Shown here piece after piece: positions 11,696 through 24,958 of a stretch of 64,000 bases of DNA. Each line of letters begins with the position of its first letter. The stretch's first letter is position 1. The position numbers were made by a program, and so were the translations under genes. Below the pieces are notes generated by a model that saw only the letters and a list, made by a program, of their open reading frames with translations, was not told the origin of the DNA and did no database searches. This DNA is from Coptis chinensis (taxonomy: Eukaryota > Streptophyta > Magnoliopsida > Ranunculales > Ranunculaceae), in assembly GCA_015680905.1 (NCBI GenBank), contig CM027385.1:77211501-77275500 (forward strand). The letters are read 5' to 3'.

Positions 11696-12356
11696 GAAGA
11701 AGAAAACCATGATCTGCAAGAAGTTTGGATAGAACCTCATTGGTTATTTTTGACTCTCCACTGTTTTGAATCCTGTAAGAAGGATGGGCATACAATTAAC
11801 TGTGATTGAATCCAGCAAGTGTATCAACAGAAATGCATTAAATGGATATATGAAGATGTGAAATTTCGTCCATCTTCTAAATGTACTTAAACATAAAACA
11901 ACACCAATACAAGCATATATCAATAAAATATGAGAAGCATAATAGATTAATTGATAAAACAGTGTTCCACCAAAGTGAGGGTACATTGAGGAGAAATCCA
12001 GCAAAAGATTACGAAGAAGGGGCCGTAAGACCACCCCACAAAAGTATGCCCTGAGGAGTAATATCATTATTTACGATCACAACTTGTTCATAAACCCCAT
12101 GAGGACCTTAATTTGAATTGCCAAGGTCAGCACCTCTGTTGTAAATCTCATGCCTGAAACTGACCACGTTGCAAAACAGGTTGTGAAAGACTCTTGGCTA
12201 GTGTGAACATCTATTCAACTGCAGGAAGTAAAGTTTTTAAATAAAGTGAGTGCAAATAGATGGACTTGTTGAATAAGTAAATGTAAACAACCATGAAAGG
12301 AAAATAAAACTAATAATAAGGAAAAGAAACTACTTATGCACTGAACTGACAAATGC
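11696..12356. other. Non-coding spacer within the Helitron
   Basis: AT-rich sequence between the degenerate 3'-end-like segment and the end of the helicase frame. A short minus-strand stretch near 11,700-11,790 reads ESKITNEVLSKLLADHGFLL, which could be another captured exon, but I do not recognise it. Confidence 0.3.
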
Positions 12357-15300
12357 TTAAAGCAAGACTTCAGGGTATACGACATTTGTAGTAAGTTTTT
12401 CAGCGTTTGGAGGTAGAAGAATACTTATGCGGGCTGCGGAAGTGCACCTGGATAATGCCACATATAACTGGCCATGGCTGAAAACTTCAGTTCGAAGATC
12501 GATTCCCACAAACTTCACAGATTGTCCTTGTGATTTATTTATAGTCATGGAATAAGCCAAACAGATAGGAAATTGTCTTCTTGTCATATTTAAAAGAAAA
12601 TCTGAAGAAGATGGTGACAAAGAGATCCTTGGAATAAATACACGGTTACCCGATTTTTCACCTGTAAGAATTCTGGCCCAGATAACGTGTGGTTGACATT
12701 GCAACACCATCAAGCGAGTCCCATTGCATAACCCATCTCTGGGGGCAATATTGCGTAGCAACATTATTGGACAACCCTCTTTTAGCTTGAGTCGAAATGG
12801 TGGCAGACCCGTGGGATCAAGTGAGTTTAGGTACTCATTTGGATACTAATTAATATTTATTGGATTATTTGCATCTGCCTCATCTAACTTGCAGCAGCCA
12901 GAAAAGTCATAGTTTCTCTTGGGAACATACATAAAGCTGCTACATTAATGGCATTGACATCATCATTCCTCGCAGAAAGAATTGTCCGCTCAGTTAAATA
13001 GTCAGGGGTGACAGTGGAAGTTTCATCCAAATGAGGGTAAGTAGCAGAAATCTGGTCCTGAAGATGTGTGCAATGATGGATCGTTGAGGGTAGCTCAATA
13101 ACCGCTTCAGGATCGTTTCCAACCTGATGACATAAAATGTGAAATAGAATATTATGAGAATTCTAATATAGAGGAATATTATAAATTAGGACAGAAATGT
13201 GCGCACCTTTGTTAAGAACTCTGCAAATAGTAAATTCTCATAAGTGCCATGCTCTAATCTCATGTTCTGTACCAGGGTGAGAACATTGACGTGATTCCAA
13301 AGAAAAGAGCATCGCAAGGAAGCACGAACAATTTGCTCTCGGGACCCTCTGGGTATAACTGGTAGGCATTGACGGAAGTCACCACCAAGAACCACAGTAA
13401 TCCCCCCGAATGGGTTGTCATTGTCTCGAATATCACGAAGTGTGCGATCAACAACTTCCAAACAGAACTTGTTTTGCATCGGGACCTCATCCCATATGAT
13501 TAGGTTAGCTTGTGCGAATAATTCAGCTTGTGGTGAACGCCATGAACCCATATCTGAGTTATCCATAATATCTAATGGGATGCAAAAGGTTGAGTGAGCA
13601 GTCCGACCACCTGCCAATAGCAAAGAAGCTATTCCGGATGAAGCCACCATAATAGTAATGTGTCCTTGAGTACAACACATAGCAGCAATGGTGTTGTAAA
13701 CAAAAGTTTTTCCTATGCTGGCTGCTCCATTCAAGAAAAATAGTCGTCCGCTGTTATGAGCTACTGAATCTGTCACTTCACTATATGCAAAGTGTTGCTC
13801 AGCATTTAAGTGGATGGCATTGGCATGTGCCTCTTCATTGCGTGGGTCAAATTGAAATTGCCTTTGCTCCCATATAAGTCTGTTCCCAACAACCAAGCTC
13901 CAATTTCTAATTGAGAGTGGAATTGTAGGAAAATGAGCAAGAGTTCTACCACCTGACTCGTAGAGAATATCATTTAGGAGAAATAAGCCATAATCTTGTA
14001 CCTGGGCATCTATAGGATGAGGAATGAAGAACATGGTTTGAAGCTTGTGTGGGAGGTCATCACAAATGCTTTCGCAAAATTCATTCCATAAGGCTTCGGG
14101 TTGCACCGGATTGCACTCTATGAGAATAATACATAATAGTCGACGAAGTTGATACCCAGTTTGCATGATTGCAGCCTCTTGTAAACATTGCACCCATTCT
14201 CTGTCGTCTTCAAGAAGTCCACGCATAACACACGCTTCTTTGAAAGTAGGAAGCGGAGGACCATTTCCAATTCTCTTTAGATTATCAAAGGATTGCGGAC
14301 CTTTTACAACAGTTAGAAGTAACCGCAAATAAAACCGCTCACCAGAGTTAGGACTTGCAAAGTACATTCTGCCAATAGCAGGTGCTTGAGTCCTTTTTGT
14401 CCATCTATGCCACCTTTTACTCCAAACATAATGTTCTGGAAATTCTTGATATGTATGCCCTCGTGCATCAGGGTCTGAAGCACATCGCTCAAAAAATGTA
14501 GTTAGAGTTGACTTTTGTTGCTGAGCCCTTAAGAGAATAGCATCTGTTGATTCATTAGGATTGTAAACTACTCGGTGCATTCCAGGGAGATGAAGTGTTA
14601 ATCTCATAACAGACGACTTCTCTTGGTGAAGAGAAAACCCGAACAACCTCCAAACCGCTTCAGGTGGCCCGATATATCGTGCATCTAAATATTGTTGTAT
14701 CTCATCCAAGTCATTGAACACCACTGTTGTCTTGTCGTGTCCTTTGAATATGTACTTGTGAATGTATTTGACACAACATATCCCGGCACAAACTTCGACA
14801 TTAATATGGCAATCGAACATCTTAGAAAGATAAGGATTGTATGGAACAACATCCCTATTATCAACTTCATGCCCTCTAACATTATATTTCTTGTCGATTA
14901 ATCACGGCGGCGATGAATAGGATATCGGTCTTATCCATGGTCGTAACATTTTCGAAAGCACGGGGATACTGACTTTTGCAACGCCTATTTACCATACATG
15001 GACAACTTGGATTTTTTAAGCCACATGGTCCATGAACCATATATTTGATAACAGTGCGGAACAATTCAGGTTCTGTATCTAGATCAGAAAATTCAGCACA
15101 AACAATGCGGTCAACCTGAGCAGGCACACGAATTTTGTCTTGATGTCGAAGATATATAAGGGCGTGCATATGTGGTAGACCACGTTTCTGAAATTCAATT
15201 GTGTAAACATGTGCAACAGCAATACCAAGCACACCCTTGTCTCTGATCTCTCTCATCAAGGCTTTTCGTTTGAGTTCAAACACACGGGCTACCACTTTCG

Positions 15301-17080
15301 GTCGATCAGTAGCAGTTTCGTTCTTCTGCAAGGCCTTAATAACTTCCACCCAATACGGGTTTGCAATCATGGTGAGGAATATATCTGGATGGTTGTTGAA
15401 CCGAGTTATAGCCATTGAGTCCTGGAATATCTCAAACATATTCCTTGGACTGCCGACGTATGATGCTGGTAGAACTACGCGCCTTCCAACTTGATCTGGA
15501 TTTAAGGTTTCTGCTGGGACATTAGTGAGATTTTGATATAATTTAGCACGAAGTACATCTTGCCTAAATATGTAGTATCGTAATCTCTTTTGTTCAGTAG
15601 CAGCCCATGCATCAACTAAGAATTCCTGAAATAGTTTTTTCCCTTGCAGAATAGAAGAATATTCGTTGGGGCGCTGAAACAGCAGGTAAGAATAGAAGTC
15701 CATCTTTGTGAGGCGGTCAGCAGTGGGGGATGAAGTTGAGGGGTCTGAACGCCTCAGATCTGGTCACCACCCAAGCTCTCCATGAGGAAACATTAACACA
15801 TAGTGTAAAGGTAAGTAAGCTGGATGACATTCACTGATATTAACAAATTCATTTCCCCCTTTACGATAAATCACAATGTCTCGCATACTGTCCCGCTCAC
15901 TGCCATCTCTGGGTAAAATAATAGCAATCTCATCAGCTGATGGCACGTTGTAGCGGCGTCGGTCAGTGGCCGCACTATAATGTAAATAAGCATGGATGTT
16001 GAGATTTTCATCATTCCTAACAGAAGCCTATCTAAGAACCTCGTATGCATGGAGGAAAGTGTCAAAGAAACGGTTATATTGGAGCATAGTTTCATGCAGG
16101 ATCCTAAGAACATCTACATCCAGATTAGGATTTCGAAGCTGTTGAATATCCACTGTTACACTTGGATCATAAATATAGAGTTGAGAGTACGTTGCCTGTC
16201 TGCCTGGATCGTAAATAAGAGCCCCTGTTTGGTGTCGTAGTTCTCCATGTATAGTGAAAGGTTGTAGACCTCGACCAACAAAGACACGTTCATCAGCACC
16301 TAGACTTGTAAATGCAAATGCCTGATTGTATTGTCTTCTGTACTTTCGAAAAGACTTTGACTTGCGATCATCTCCCTCATACAAAGCTTTAAGGGCAGCA
16401 GGCAACATCTGCAATGGAGGCATTTTTATTTTCCCTTGCAAACAGCAAGTCCCAAACCGAGGATTTGCTAGCGACGGTCTACTCAACTATTCGTCTTTCC
16501 AATGAAGTGCATGGCAGAAAGGACATTGAACATTCATTTCCCCTAAAAAGTGACGTCCTTGTTCAATTGGACGGTTAAGAACATTAGAAGGAAGTACATC
16601 ATCTTCATCGTCTGTCATGTCATCATTTCCATCATATTGTTGTTGTCTACATAATAGCGAACGTGTTAGCAAAGTAGATGAAGGTGCAAATAATGATCAA
16701 TGTTTCGATAAGAACGGGCGTATACCTTGCATTTTGGTGATGCGATGTTGAAGCACCATTTGATGTTGTTGGCTGTGGTATCGCATGAAGTAATGCTGAG
16801 GTTGAAGACTCGGGGGGGAGGGGGTCATACGCTGTAGAGAATACATGTAAGAGTTTACTGTAAAAGTCAAGATCATACAGGTAACAAATAATTGCCTATT
16901 TAAATACCTTGCATTTTGATGACCCATTGCAGAATTAGTCTGAGCACGTGATGGGAGGAAATCTATAAATAGCCTTACAGGATTAAGATGTCCCACGACT
17001 CGTTGAAGAGATTCAGAGGAAGTGAGTAGCTCGAATCCAGGAATAGGTGTAATAGGGCTATGGTGAGTTGGGCGTCTCAC
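12357..17080 (-). pseudogene. Helitron Rep/helicase (RepHel) gene, disrupted
   Basis: Minus-strand pieces in order: CPFCHALHW N-terminal region (16487-16672), 16028-16486, 15764-15946, 14882-15703, 13186-14820, 12881-13124, 12357-12764. The HUH endonuclease is seen as GLPHMHALIYL and the two-tyrosine motif [13 protein letters not shown]. The PIF1-type helicase follows with GAASIGKT (Walker A, usually richer in Gly), [20 protein letters not shown] and the C-terminal INKSQGQS and YVALSRCTS. Breaks: an in-frame TAG at about 16,487 and TGA at about 15,764, a frame change near 16,030 and another near 14,900. A plausible intron (13,125-13,206) joins the helicase parts. It would nick and unwind DNA for rolling-circle transposition; this copy cannot make the full protein unless the breaks are sequencing errors. 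Confidence 0.9.
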
Positions 17081-17499
17081 AGCTTGAGGCGGAGTAAATC
17101 ACGTAGATTTGGAGGAAGGATATTTTGTGAGGACCCGGGCAACCGCTGGAAACCAGATAAGACTGGTGTGGTAGATTGTGCTAACAAACAATGCGAGTTA
17201 TTGTTTTGTTTATGGTGTTTTTCTCATTCCCTTCTAACACGTTGTGCCACCATTCTTTTTGTTAATATCTATAGCAAAGGAAACAATATGAAAATCTATA
17301 TAACAATAGCTATAAATGTGTTGGAGTAGTGACACCCCATGAAATTTCAAAAATAAAATCAATAAAAAAACGAGACAGAAAGTAAAAGCTCTATAGTAAC
17401 ATGATAGACACTATAATACATTTGGGTGGAGAAATAATCGTAAACGATGGTAGAATAAAACACATTGACAATATTAATATGGGAAGTTCAATTCGAAGC

Positions 17500-18066
17500 T
17501 GACCTGAGCACCAGACGATGGTTGAAGAGAGGGAGGAATGTCATCCGTTGGGTGCTGAACAATTAATAAATATAAAATAAGAGGAATGCATCAAAGCAAT
17601 GATGTATAGATAGTAAGTCATGAGGTGACTGAAGTAAGACCTGGAAGGCACGAGGTGGTTGAAGATTCAGCCTATCTTGGGGAGGAATGTAAATACGTCT
17701 TTTTTGGTTTTAAGGTTCCTCAGACGGGTGCATTGGGCGCTTGCCCTTATCCACATTTGGTCGGGTGGGTTGCTTAATAAAGAGAAATCAAAAAAGATAA
17801 GATAAATCAGAAAAGATTAAGTCAATACTAAGCAATACATAAGAAGGAAAAAAAAGTTAATAATTAGGAGCAACGGACATCGCACAAGTACAAAGGGTTG
17901 TAAAATTCATAACAAAATAAAAGAAAAGTGTGAGAAGTTGAAGTAGTACCCGAAAGACAAGTGGTGGTTGAAGGGTCAACCTATCTTGGACTGGAGCAGA
18001 ATTATGCTTCTCATGGTTTGAAGGATCCTCGTAAGGATTCATGGGGCGCTTGCCCCTGTCCACCAT
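17500..18066 (-). repeat. Duplicated exon-like segments upstream of Rep
   Basis: Two minus-strand segments, about 17,640-17,760 and 17,945-18,066, encode related peptides: GKRPMHPSEEP, a stop, then PPQDRLNLQPPRAFQ; and GKRPMNPYEDPSNHE then VQDRLTLQPPLVFR. Each is followed by a possible donor. A third short exon-like piece at 17,500-17,560 (HPTDDIPPSLQPSSG) may belong to the same transcript. They look like duplicated 5' exons of the Helitron protein, function unknown. Confidence 0.45.
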
Positions 18067-18879
18067 TTGGGAGGTTGTGAAGAAGAAGGCATGAACGCAA
18101 AATGCATGAATATGTCCAGCTTACATCACATAATTCAAATTAAGGTACACAATCAGAGCATCATTCTTACAAGTACTTGAATGTAAGAGTGAAGTCCCAG
18201 TATACTCGGGGAACTATGGAAGCGAGTTCCAAATATCTATCTACACACTCAATCCACTCCTGAATGGCATCTGTTATGTGAGGAACTACCTAGAAGCATA
18301 TGACAATGGCACGAAATTCAGTCAGCAGAAGAAAATCAGAAAAGTTTTTCAGACATCCATAGAGCATAATGAGTTGGTGACAATTAAGCGTTTGAACTAA
18401 CCTGTACTGTTTTTCCAAGATAATCTCCCTTTCTTTCTTTGTCAATTACAGACTGTTCCATATGAAGAAAGTGTAAATCAATATAGTAAGAATTAAGTTA
18501 CAAAGTTGCACAAAACTGTCAAGTTACCGTGAATAATAAAAAGTTCATATTAAAGCTTTAAGGATTTGCATATGGCAGGTTTTAATACCAAAAAAAATAA
18601 GTTTGTTGTATCAAAGTAGGCCCTGTTTGCTTCCACTATTGCGACACAATAGTAGACGCCACATTAGCTAAATTAATAATAATATAAAGCCAAATTAATA
18701 GAACAGAGAAAAAAGACAATCCCAAAAAGCTATTAATCCAAGCTTTTAAATTCAAATTAATAATAAGATAATTTAAATTCAAACTTGTGGGGATAAACTG
18801 AAAATGTCTTACCTGATGAGCAGAGATGTGTGAGAGAGCGGCATCAACTAAAAGCTAAAGGGAGCGACGATCGGGAGAG

Positions 18880-19645
18880 TTGTGTGAGAGAGCGGCATCA
18901 ACTAAAAACTAAAAAGAGCGAGAAGAGAGAGGCGGTCGGGAGAGTTAGATTAAATTGAATCCAATGAGGGCGGATGTTGATATGTGATTTTTTTTCCGAA
19001 AAAAAAAAACACACCACAAATTCCACTTCATTTCTCACAAATCTAAGCACAAGAAGTAAAACCTATAAACCCCATAAACATAAACATCTGGAAAGCATGA
19101 TACTACACAAACAAGCATTAAACGCATCGAATAAGTAGACACCATGAACACAAACAAAAGAAAATAGAAAATCACAGCCCATCACGCACAATGTAATCTA
19201 TAAAAAATCAATCCCCTAAAAACCCCTCTTTGTTTGTCATAATAAATTTAAGCAACTCAAAAAGTAACAAATAACCAAATCCCAGAGTCATAAACAAAGA
19301 AAACCCAAACCACATTCCCAAACATTAACACAAATACTTCTTCTTTTTTCTTTTACTTCAACAGAACCCTTCAACAAATGCAACAGATATAATAGCAAAA
19401 CCCAACTCTAAAAAAAACATGTTTTCTACAAAATAAAAGATGTCCTCGAAGAACCCCAAAGTGAGTGCAAGTTCTTACCTTTGCAATGTTGCGTGTTTTT
19501 TTTTGCACCACGAGAGCAAGAAGAGAAAAGAGAGCAAGAAGATAAACCGAAAAGGTCGTACCAGCTAAAGAGAGCGAGAAGAGAGAGACAGTCGGGAGAG
19601 TTAGAGTAAATTGAATCCAATGAGGGCGGATGTTGATGTGTAATG
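18880..19645. repeat. Direct repeat pair, about 80 bp, near the Helitron 5' side
   Basis: The sequence containing GAGCGAGAAGAGAGAG, GTCGGGAGAGTTAGA and CCAATGAGGGCGGATGTTGA occurs at about 18,915-18,985 and again at 19,568-19,645. Within copy 1 there is a further short tandem repeat of TGTGTGAGAGAGCGGCATCA at 18,821 and 18,881. The roughly 600 bp between them is A-rich and without coding signal. Confidence 0.7.
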
Positions 19646-19759
19646 CAGCACACAGTCCAGTATGAGTTAGATTGTCCACGTCACAAGCTGAGAAAACATA
19701 GTTAGAGCTGTAGGATGGGGCTCTATGGGCCCCACACTGCTCTGTATTGTTAATATAGA

Positions 19760-22700
19760 ATAGCATCATGCACATGCGTTGCACGTACGGTCACTGGAAC
19801 AATTAACCAGAAATATTTCATGCTTTGATTTGGATATATGGCATAGCCAAGCGAATACATAAACGCAACAAAAGGACCCAAATAAACCATGACATTGTCA
19901 AGTGAGGTTAAAAAAAAACCCCCAAAGAACTATAAATACACTACTACCCCGTACAAATGTACAATAGAGACCCAGTCTCTTACATGAGCTTCTTAGATTT
20001 GAACTGAAATAGTTTACATGAACTGAAATAATAGTTTACATAAACCATACACGAACTGAAATTCAACTCCTTGCAAACTGAAATACAATTATATAACACA
20101 CTTTTGATTTTGTAGAGTGTAGGAGAACATGCATGGCATCCTTGCAGGTGAGAACAACATCATCAGGCGTGTAAGATTAGACAGAGTAATATTATCTTCT
20201 GGCCAAGTTCTACATCCTTAACATTAAAACCAATTGATTGCTCTTCTGTCCCCTCAGCTTCTCCGTACTTCAAAACCTTTTTCTATTAGCTCAAACCTTG
20301 TTGGATTCCATATTAGCTTCTGCAATGCCAAATTCAACTTGATTGACCATCATATTCATGAAGTAAATAAGTAAATATAGCACTAACCATGCTATATTTG
20401 ATGCATAAAGTAAACTAAAAATCCTGGAAGGAATCTTTCGTCATTAAGGTTTAAAGTACTCTACAATTAGTACTTATCATGCATGTTGCATAAGGTGTAC
20501 GATCGGTTTAGAAATGAGTGGGAATTGATGGCTCTATGCATAGGGAATCATAATAGAAATCAAGCACATTATATGCATGCAATTGTCATTTTAATTGTCA
20601 GCACACGATCACAATGGCCATATTCAAGCATCTCTGTTAATAGTACCAAGAAATATAAAAAATAGTAGCTTAAGATTTCACACCTAGACCATAAAAAAAC
20701 ACATATTTATTGGAACCAGATGTCATCACATTAGAATACTAAATGGGCCTTAACCACGATGGATGAAAACATTATTCTCAAAATGCATAAGTTGGATTAA
20801 AATCACTAATACAATATTCAATAAGTTCATTATTGTTCATTGTTCATTATTTTAAATTCTTCATTCAATATTCAAAGAAAAATGGTCAATTTTTTTTTTT
20901 TATCCATAAGGAATATGTAAGTGTGTCACACAAATAATTTATTCTTGACGATTGTGTTAACCAACTCCCTTTTCAATAGTGATGCAGACACATTTCTCAT
21001 TGTTTCACAGCTAACATCAAGTTGTTGCGTACGCAGTGGAAGACAATTGACATTTTCCAGCTTAGAGATAGCCAAGGCAAGTTGGGACAGCCATGACGAC
21101 CTTGATCAATACTCATTAACATGTGAGTTTTTTCAATTGCTCCGCCCATGACTCTTAACACAATTCACATGATGCAAATTATAAAATGTGGACACTGTAA
21201 TATTAAAGTCTACTATACTCAATTCAAATCACCTTTTTTGAAAAGTTTTATCAGTAGCAAAAAATGGGTTTTGACAAATAGCAACACACACAACTTTGAA
21301 GGATCTAATCATAGGGTACACGTGAACCTCCCACATCAACAATCACCACCAAATACTGGAGCGTGACATGCCTAACATACCATCAAACCCATTTATCTAA
21401 ATATGATATCCTTGGAAAATTGAAATCTGAACGTCTTTTAATGACCATCCTCAGCCAAAACATCATCTAATGGTATTGTATATCTAATAGTACTCATCAA
21501 AGCATGTAAAATAAATAAATAAAGAATCTGGGAGAATGTGATGCATACAGAGAAAAGAGTTGAGGAAGTAAACATATACATATAATATAAGTAATTGAGA
21601 AAAGAATTTTGAGCAACAAAGATGGGGGGTGGGGGATTAAGTTTTACAATAATAGCTCTGTTTAAATGTTAACAGCTAGAAAACTCACCAAAATTCAGAG
21701 AGTGGACGTCCTCCACAAAATTGAAATTGGGTAATGATTTTTCACCAATTTTATGCAAACAATAATGAGAAGAGATTAAGAGCCACGGCATTAAGATTAG
21801 AATAATCTATAAATGGACAACAACCAAAATACTTGTTCAGTTATTTTGTGCTTGAGAACGTTCTCTTTGTCAAGTATGTATAGGGCCACTGGTTCCCTAT
21901 CTCAAAATTCCTAGCGAACCTCACCTTGGCAAATGTTTCCTCACGGCCTCACCTATTGTTCTCCCCACCTCATGCGTACTATACCCATCTGGCGCTCATT
22001 TTGTATCAAAGGAACTGCAGGAAACTTCTTGGGTTCAGATACCAAACCATTCTATAGTTTTCCACTTTGAATCAAAACAAATCTCATAAACCTAAACCAA
22101 GACTCAAATAAAGCATGGTAGTACCACATTTTGAACGTTTATCAATTCGATCTCATATTTTATAGATGAACGAAAAATGGAAACAACATAAAATAGCTTA
22201 CAATGGTTGAAACACAAATATCCATCATCAATATAGACATTTATGGGGTGTGGGGAATTGAAATGTGATCAAATACAACTCAACTCAAGCTCGACAAATT
22301 GTTTTAGCTATGAAGATATGAACTTTGAATGCTAAGCTCATAAATTCGCCAACAGTATGATGATCTACTAAAACAAAATTAAGTAAATCTATTAATGTTT
22401 GCTTAAATTATCACATATATCAAAGATTTTAACGATTGTTGCACATAAAGAGAAACTTTCAACCATAAGGGTGAATAGTGCATATAAAGATTAAGAATTA
22501 GATCTTTTAGATACAGAAGATTCTCCTTTTTTTAGTATGTATGCCAATGAAAAAGAGAGAGGAATCATACAGCCTCCAAAACCACTATGTTGAAATCAGA
22601 ACAAAGTGGCCGAATATATCAAATACTGACTGCAAACAAAACAACCCAACTAAAAAAAAACAAAACGAACCACACAGTTTTACCAAAGCCCACTAACATG

Positions 22701-24890
22701 AATAATGAGGCTAACATATAGGCACTTCGGGGGCTAAAGGCAAGTTCACTACATTTGACATTCAAAACTGAAAATCCCATTAAGGATATAGATTAAAAAA
22801 TAACACAACATTGTCCCATATGCTTAAACCTAAACTTCCAGTTCACATACAACTAAGATGAGCTAAAGATGTAGCGCGCAAACTTTACAATCAGAAGCTC
22901 AAAATACATCATCGAAGAAATATAATTGAAGCACATACTCATAATAAGCAATTATATTGAAAAGCAACAAATACCAATAACCTTCAAAATGAATCTCTAC
23001 AGCAAAATCCCACTTTAAAAGATTTCCCATCTCAATAAAAAAGTGACAACTAACAAACCAAACCTCAAATTTCAAAACCCACCTCCAAAACCACTCTTAA
23101 TAAAAATTTGAAGTACACAAGATCACGTATAGTCGAAAACTTGGAAGGTATGAATCTTAAAAGAGATAACATAAATAAAGAAAATCACCCTGCAGGCCAT
23201 AATGTCAAAATGTATGGCCAAGCATAAAAATGACTGCCATTACAACGACCACAATAGAGACCATATGAAATTAAAACCATGCCTTTCAGTATTCATATTT
23301 TTCCTTCAAAATGGTCAAAGGAAATAAGAACTAATATGCAATGTGTTGTTATCTGCTAATGCTATCACAGGCATCCAAAACACATATGGTCTGCTTCTAA
23401 AGCTCGTGTCATGAAACTTTTATGAAAGGGAATGTTGGGCAAAAATAAACACTGTTAAAGTTCATGCACCCCTTAAGCGGTTGCTAAATGAAAGTTTCCA
23501 ATGCACATCTATGAATGAAGGATTAAGATAGTAATTCCGAAAAACTTTGTGCTACCATATAATTAGGCATCGGAGCCAAAGCCAAAACAAAACATGAAGA
23601 ACTTGAGTGGACTATTGGAAGAAAATCTAACTGAGCTATAAGGCAAGCAACAGAAAAAATGATCCAGTTAACAAAGAAATGAAATATCTGAGTACTGAAG
23701 AGGTATGCCTCACATAAGATGCCTCTTATTGGAACTATATTAATGTATAGCTTATTATGATGAAACACAAGTAAGCTATGATGGTGGTAAGAAATATTCA
23801 CTCCCAACGAAATAGTTGTTGTAATAGTTACAACAGCTGAATTAAGAACGCACTTGTCGAAATTCAGTAAGTCTGCCTATAGTATTGAGAGATACAATTG
23901 TTGTTATCACGGTTAAAAATACAGCAAATGCCAGTTAAAATACCTCAACATCATCAGCAATAGTAGCTAGCATGTCATGTAATTTCTTCAAAAGTCTCAT
24001 CCAAGAAAAACACTATTGTTGTAAGCTAAAACAGACTGAAATAAAGTGAGAAAAAAATATATCAAAACCTCTCCAAATACAAAAACCGACAATATAAAAA
24101 GAAGAAAAGAATAGAACTTGAATGAAACCTGTAAGAGATCGAGTAGAGATAGAGAGAGAAAAACAATATTGTAGAGAGAGAGAGAGATAGGGCGGAGAAA
24201 GGCCGGCGAGATTGAGAAGAGAGAGAATGAGGGAGACGAAGTGAGAGAGAGAAAGGAAAAATTGCGAAATGTATAGAAATTTTGTTAAGCGACTCAATTT
24301 ACGATTTTGCCCCTGTGACGGACACCAAATCACACCAAATCACTATTCCTTGTAGCTCATATTTTTCTAATATAGTAAGATATTGTTAGTATTAAAATAT
24401 GATATATGTAAAGTTCTATATTTCCTAGACATCTATATTTAATAGTTTCCTTTCTAATGTTTTGGTTACTTCACACCCAAAATAGATTAGTATAAATATG
24501 TGGGTAGAGCTATCCGAAAATCCATAAATATAGTTTGTTTTTTGTTTATCTATTTCCATTTTTATAAATTTTTGTCTCGATAACAAGGACAAAATGATAT
24601 GGACTGTAAGTGTTAATTTTCATCAACATCATGGAGATCTTCGTCCACCAAAAACAATTTATTTTCAAATTTGTATTCTTGCCAACGATAAGTTTTTTAG
24701 ACTTTTAGAAGTTTATAGATGAACACTTGCCAGGCGTGAGTTGCATGAAAACCCAGGAGTTCATATAGTTTATGAATCAGCATTTCAGCCCAAACAAAGT
24801 TAGAATTGGGCTTGTAAATATGAGGAACCGGGAACGCAAAGCCTAGAGTAAAGAGCCCGGGTTCAAAATTGCAGGCTTGAGTCCTAAGAT
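19760..24890. other. Long AT-rich stretch without a recognised gene
   Basis: Both strands hold only short open frames without family features. There is a GA-rich patch at about 24,130-24,260 that resembles a 5' leader on the minus strand, but no coding exon follows it convincingly toward lower coordinates. A GAA microsatellite lies at about 24,894-24,915, just before the IST1-like gene. Confidence 0.4.
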
Positions 24891-24958
24891 GAGAAGAAGA
24901 AGAAGAAGAAGAAGCAGCATGATTCATGGTTTAAAAGCAGTAAAAGCTTGTAATCAGA

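Larger units (their letters stand above)
9678..19759 (-). mobile_element. Decayed Helitron with Rep/helicase gene; 3' end at 9,678, 5' end tentative
   Basis: Coding evidence is the Rep/helicase relic at 12,357-17,080. The 3' end is supported on the minus strand by a GC-rich tail, a hairpin (GCCG, 7-nt loop, CGGC), five bases, then CTAG at 9,681-9,678 followed by host T, as expected for Helitrons. The 5' end is uncertain: minus-strand TCTATATTAACAATACAGAG at 19,759 looks like a Helitron 5' end and is near the inverted repeat GGGGC/GCCCC, but the base before it is T, not the usual A. The interval also contains a USE1 fragment and a MITE. Helitrons move by rolling-circle replication and often pick up gene pieces. 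Confidence 0.6.

Noticed and set aside
19371-19784. Minus-strand 137-codon frame with hydrophobic segments
   Set aside because: It crosses the direct repeat and the candidate Helitron end, and no family features are visible.
24697-24927. Minus-strand frame starting MNHAASSSSSSS
   Set aside because: The Ser run is a GAA microsatellite and there is no family signal; it lies in the promoter side of the IST1-like gene.
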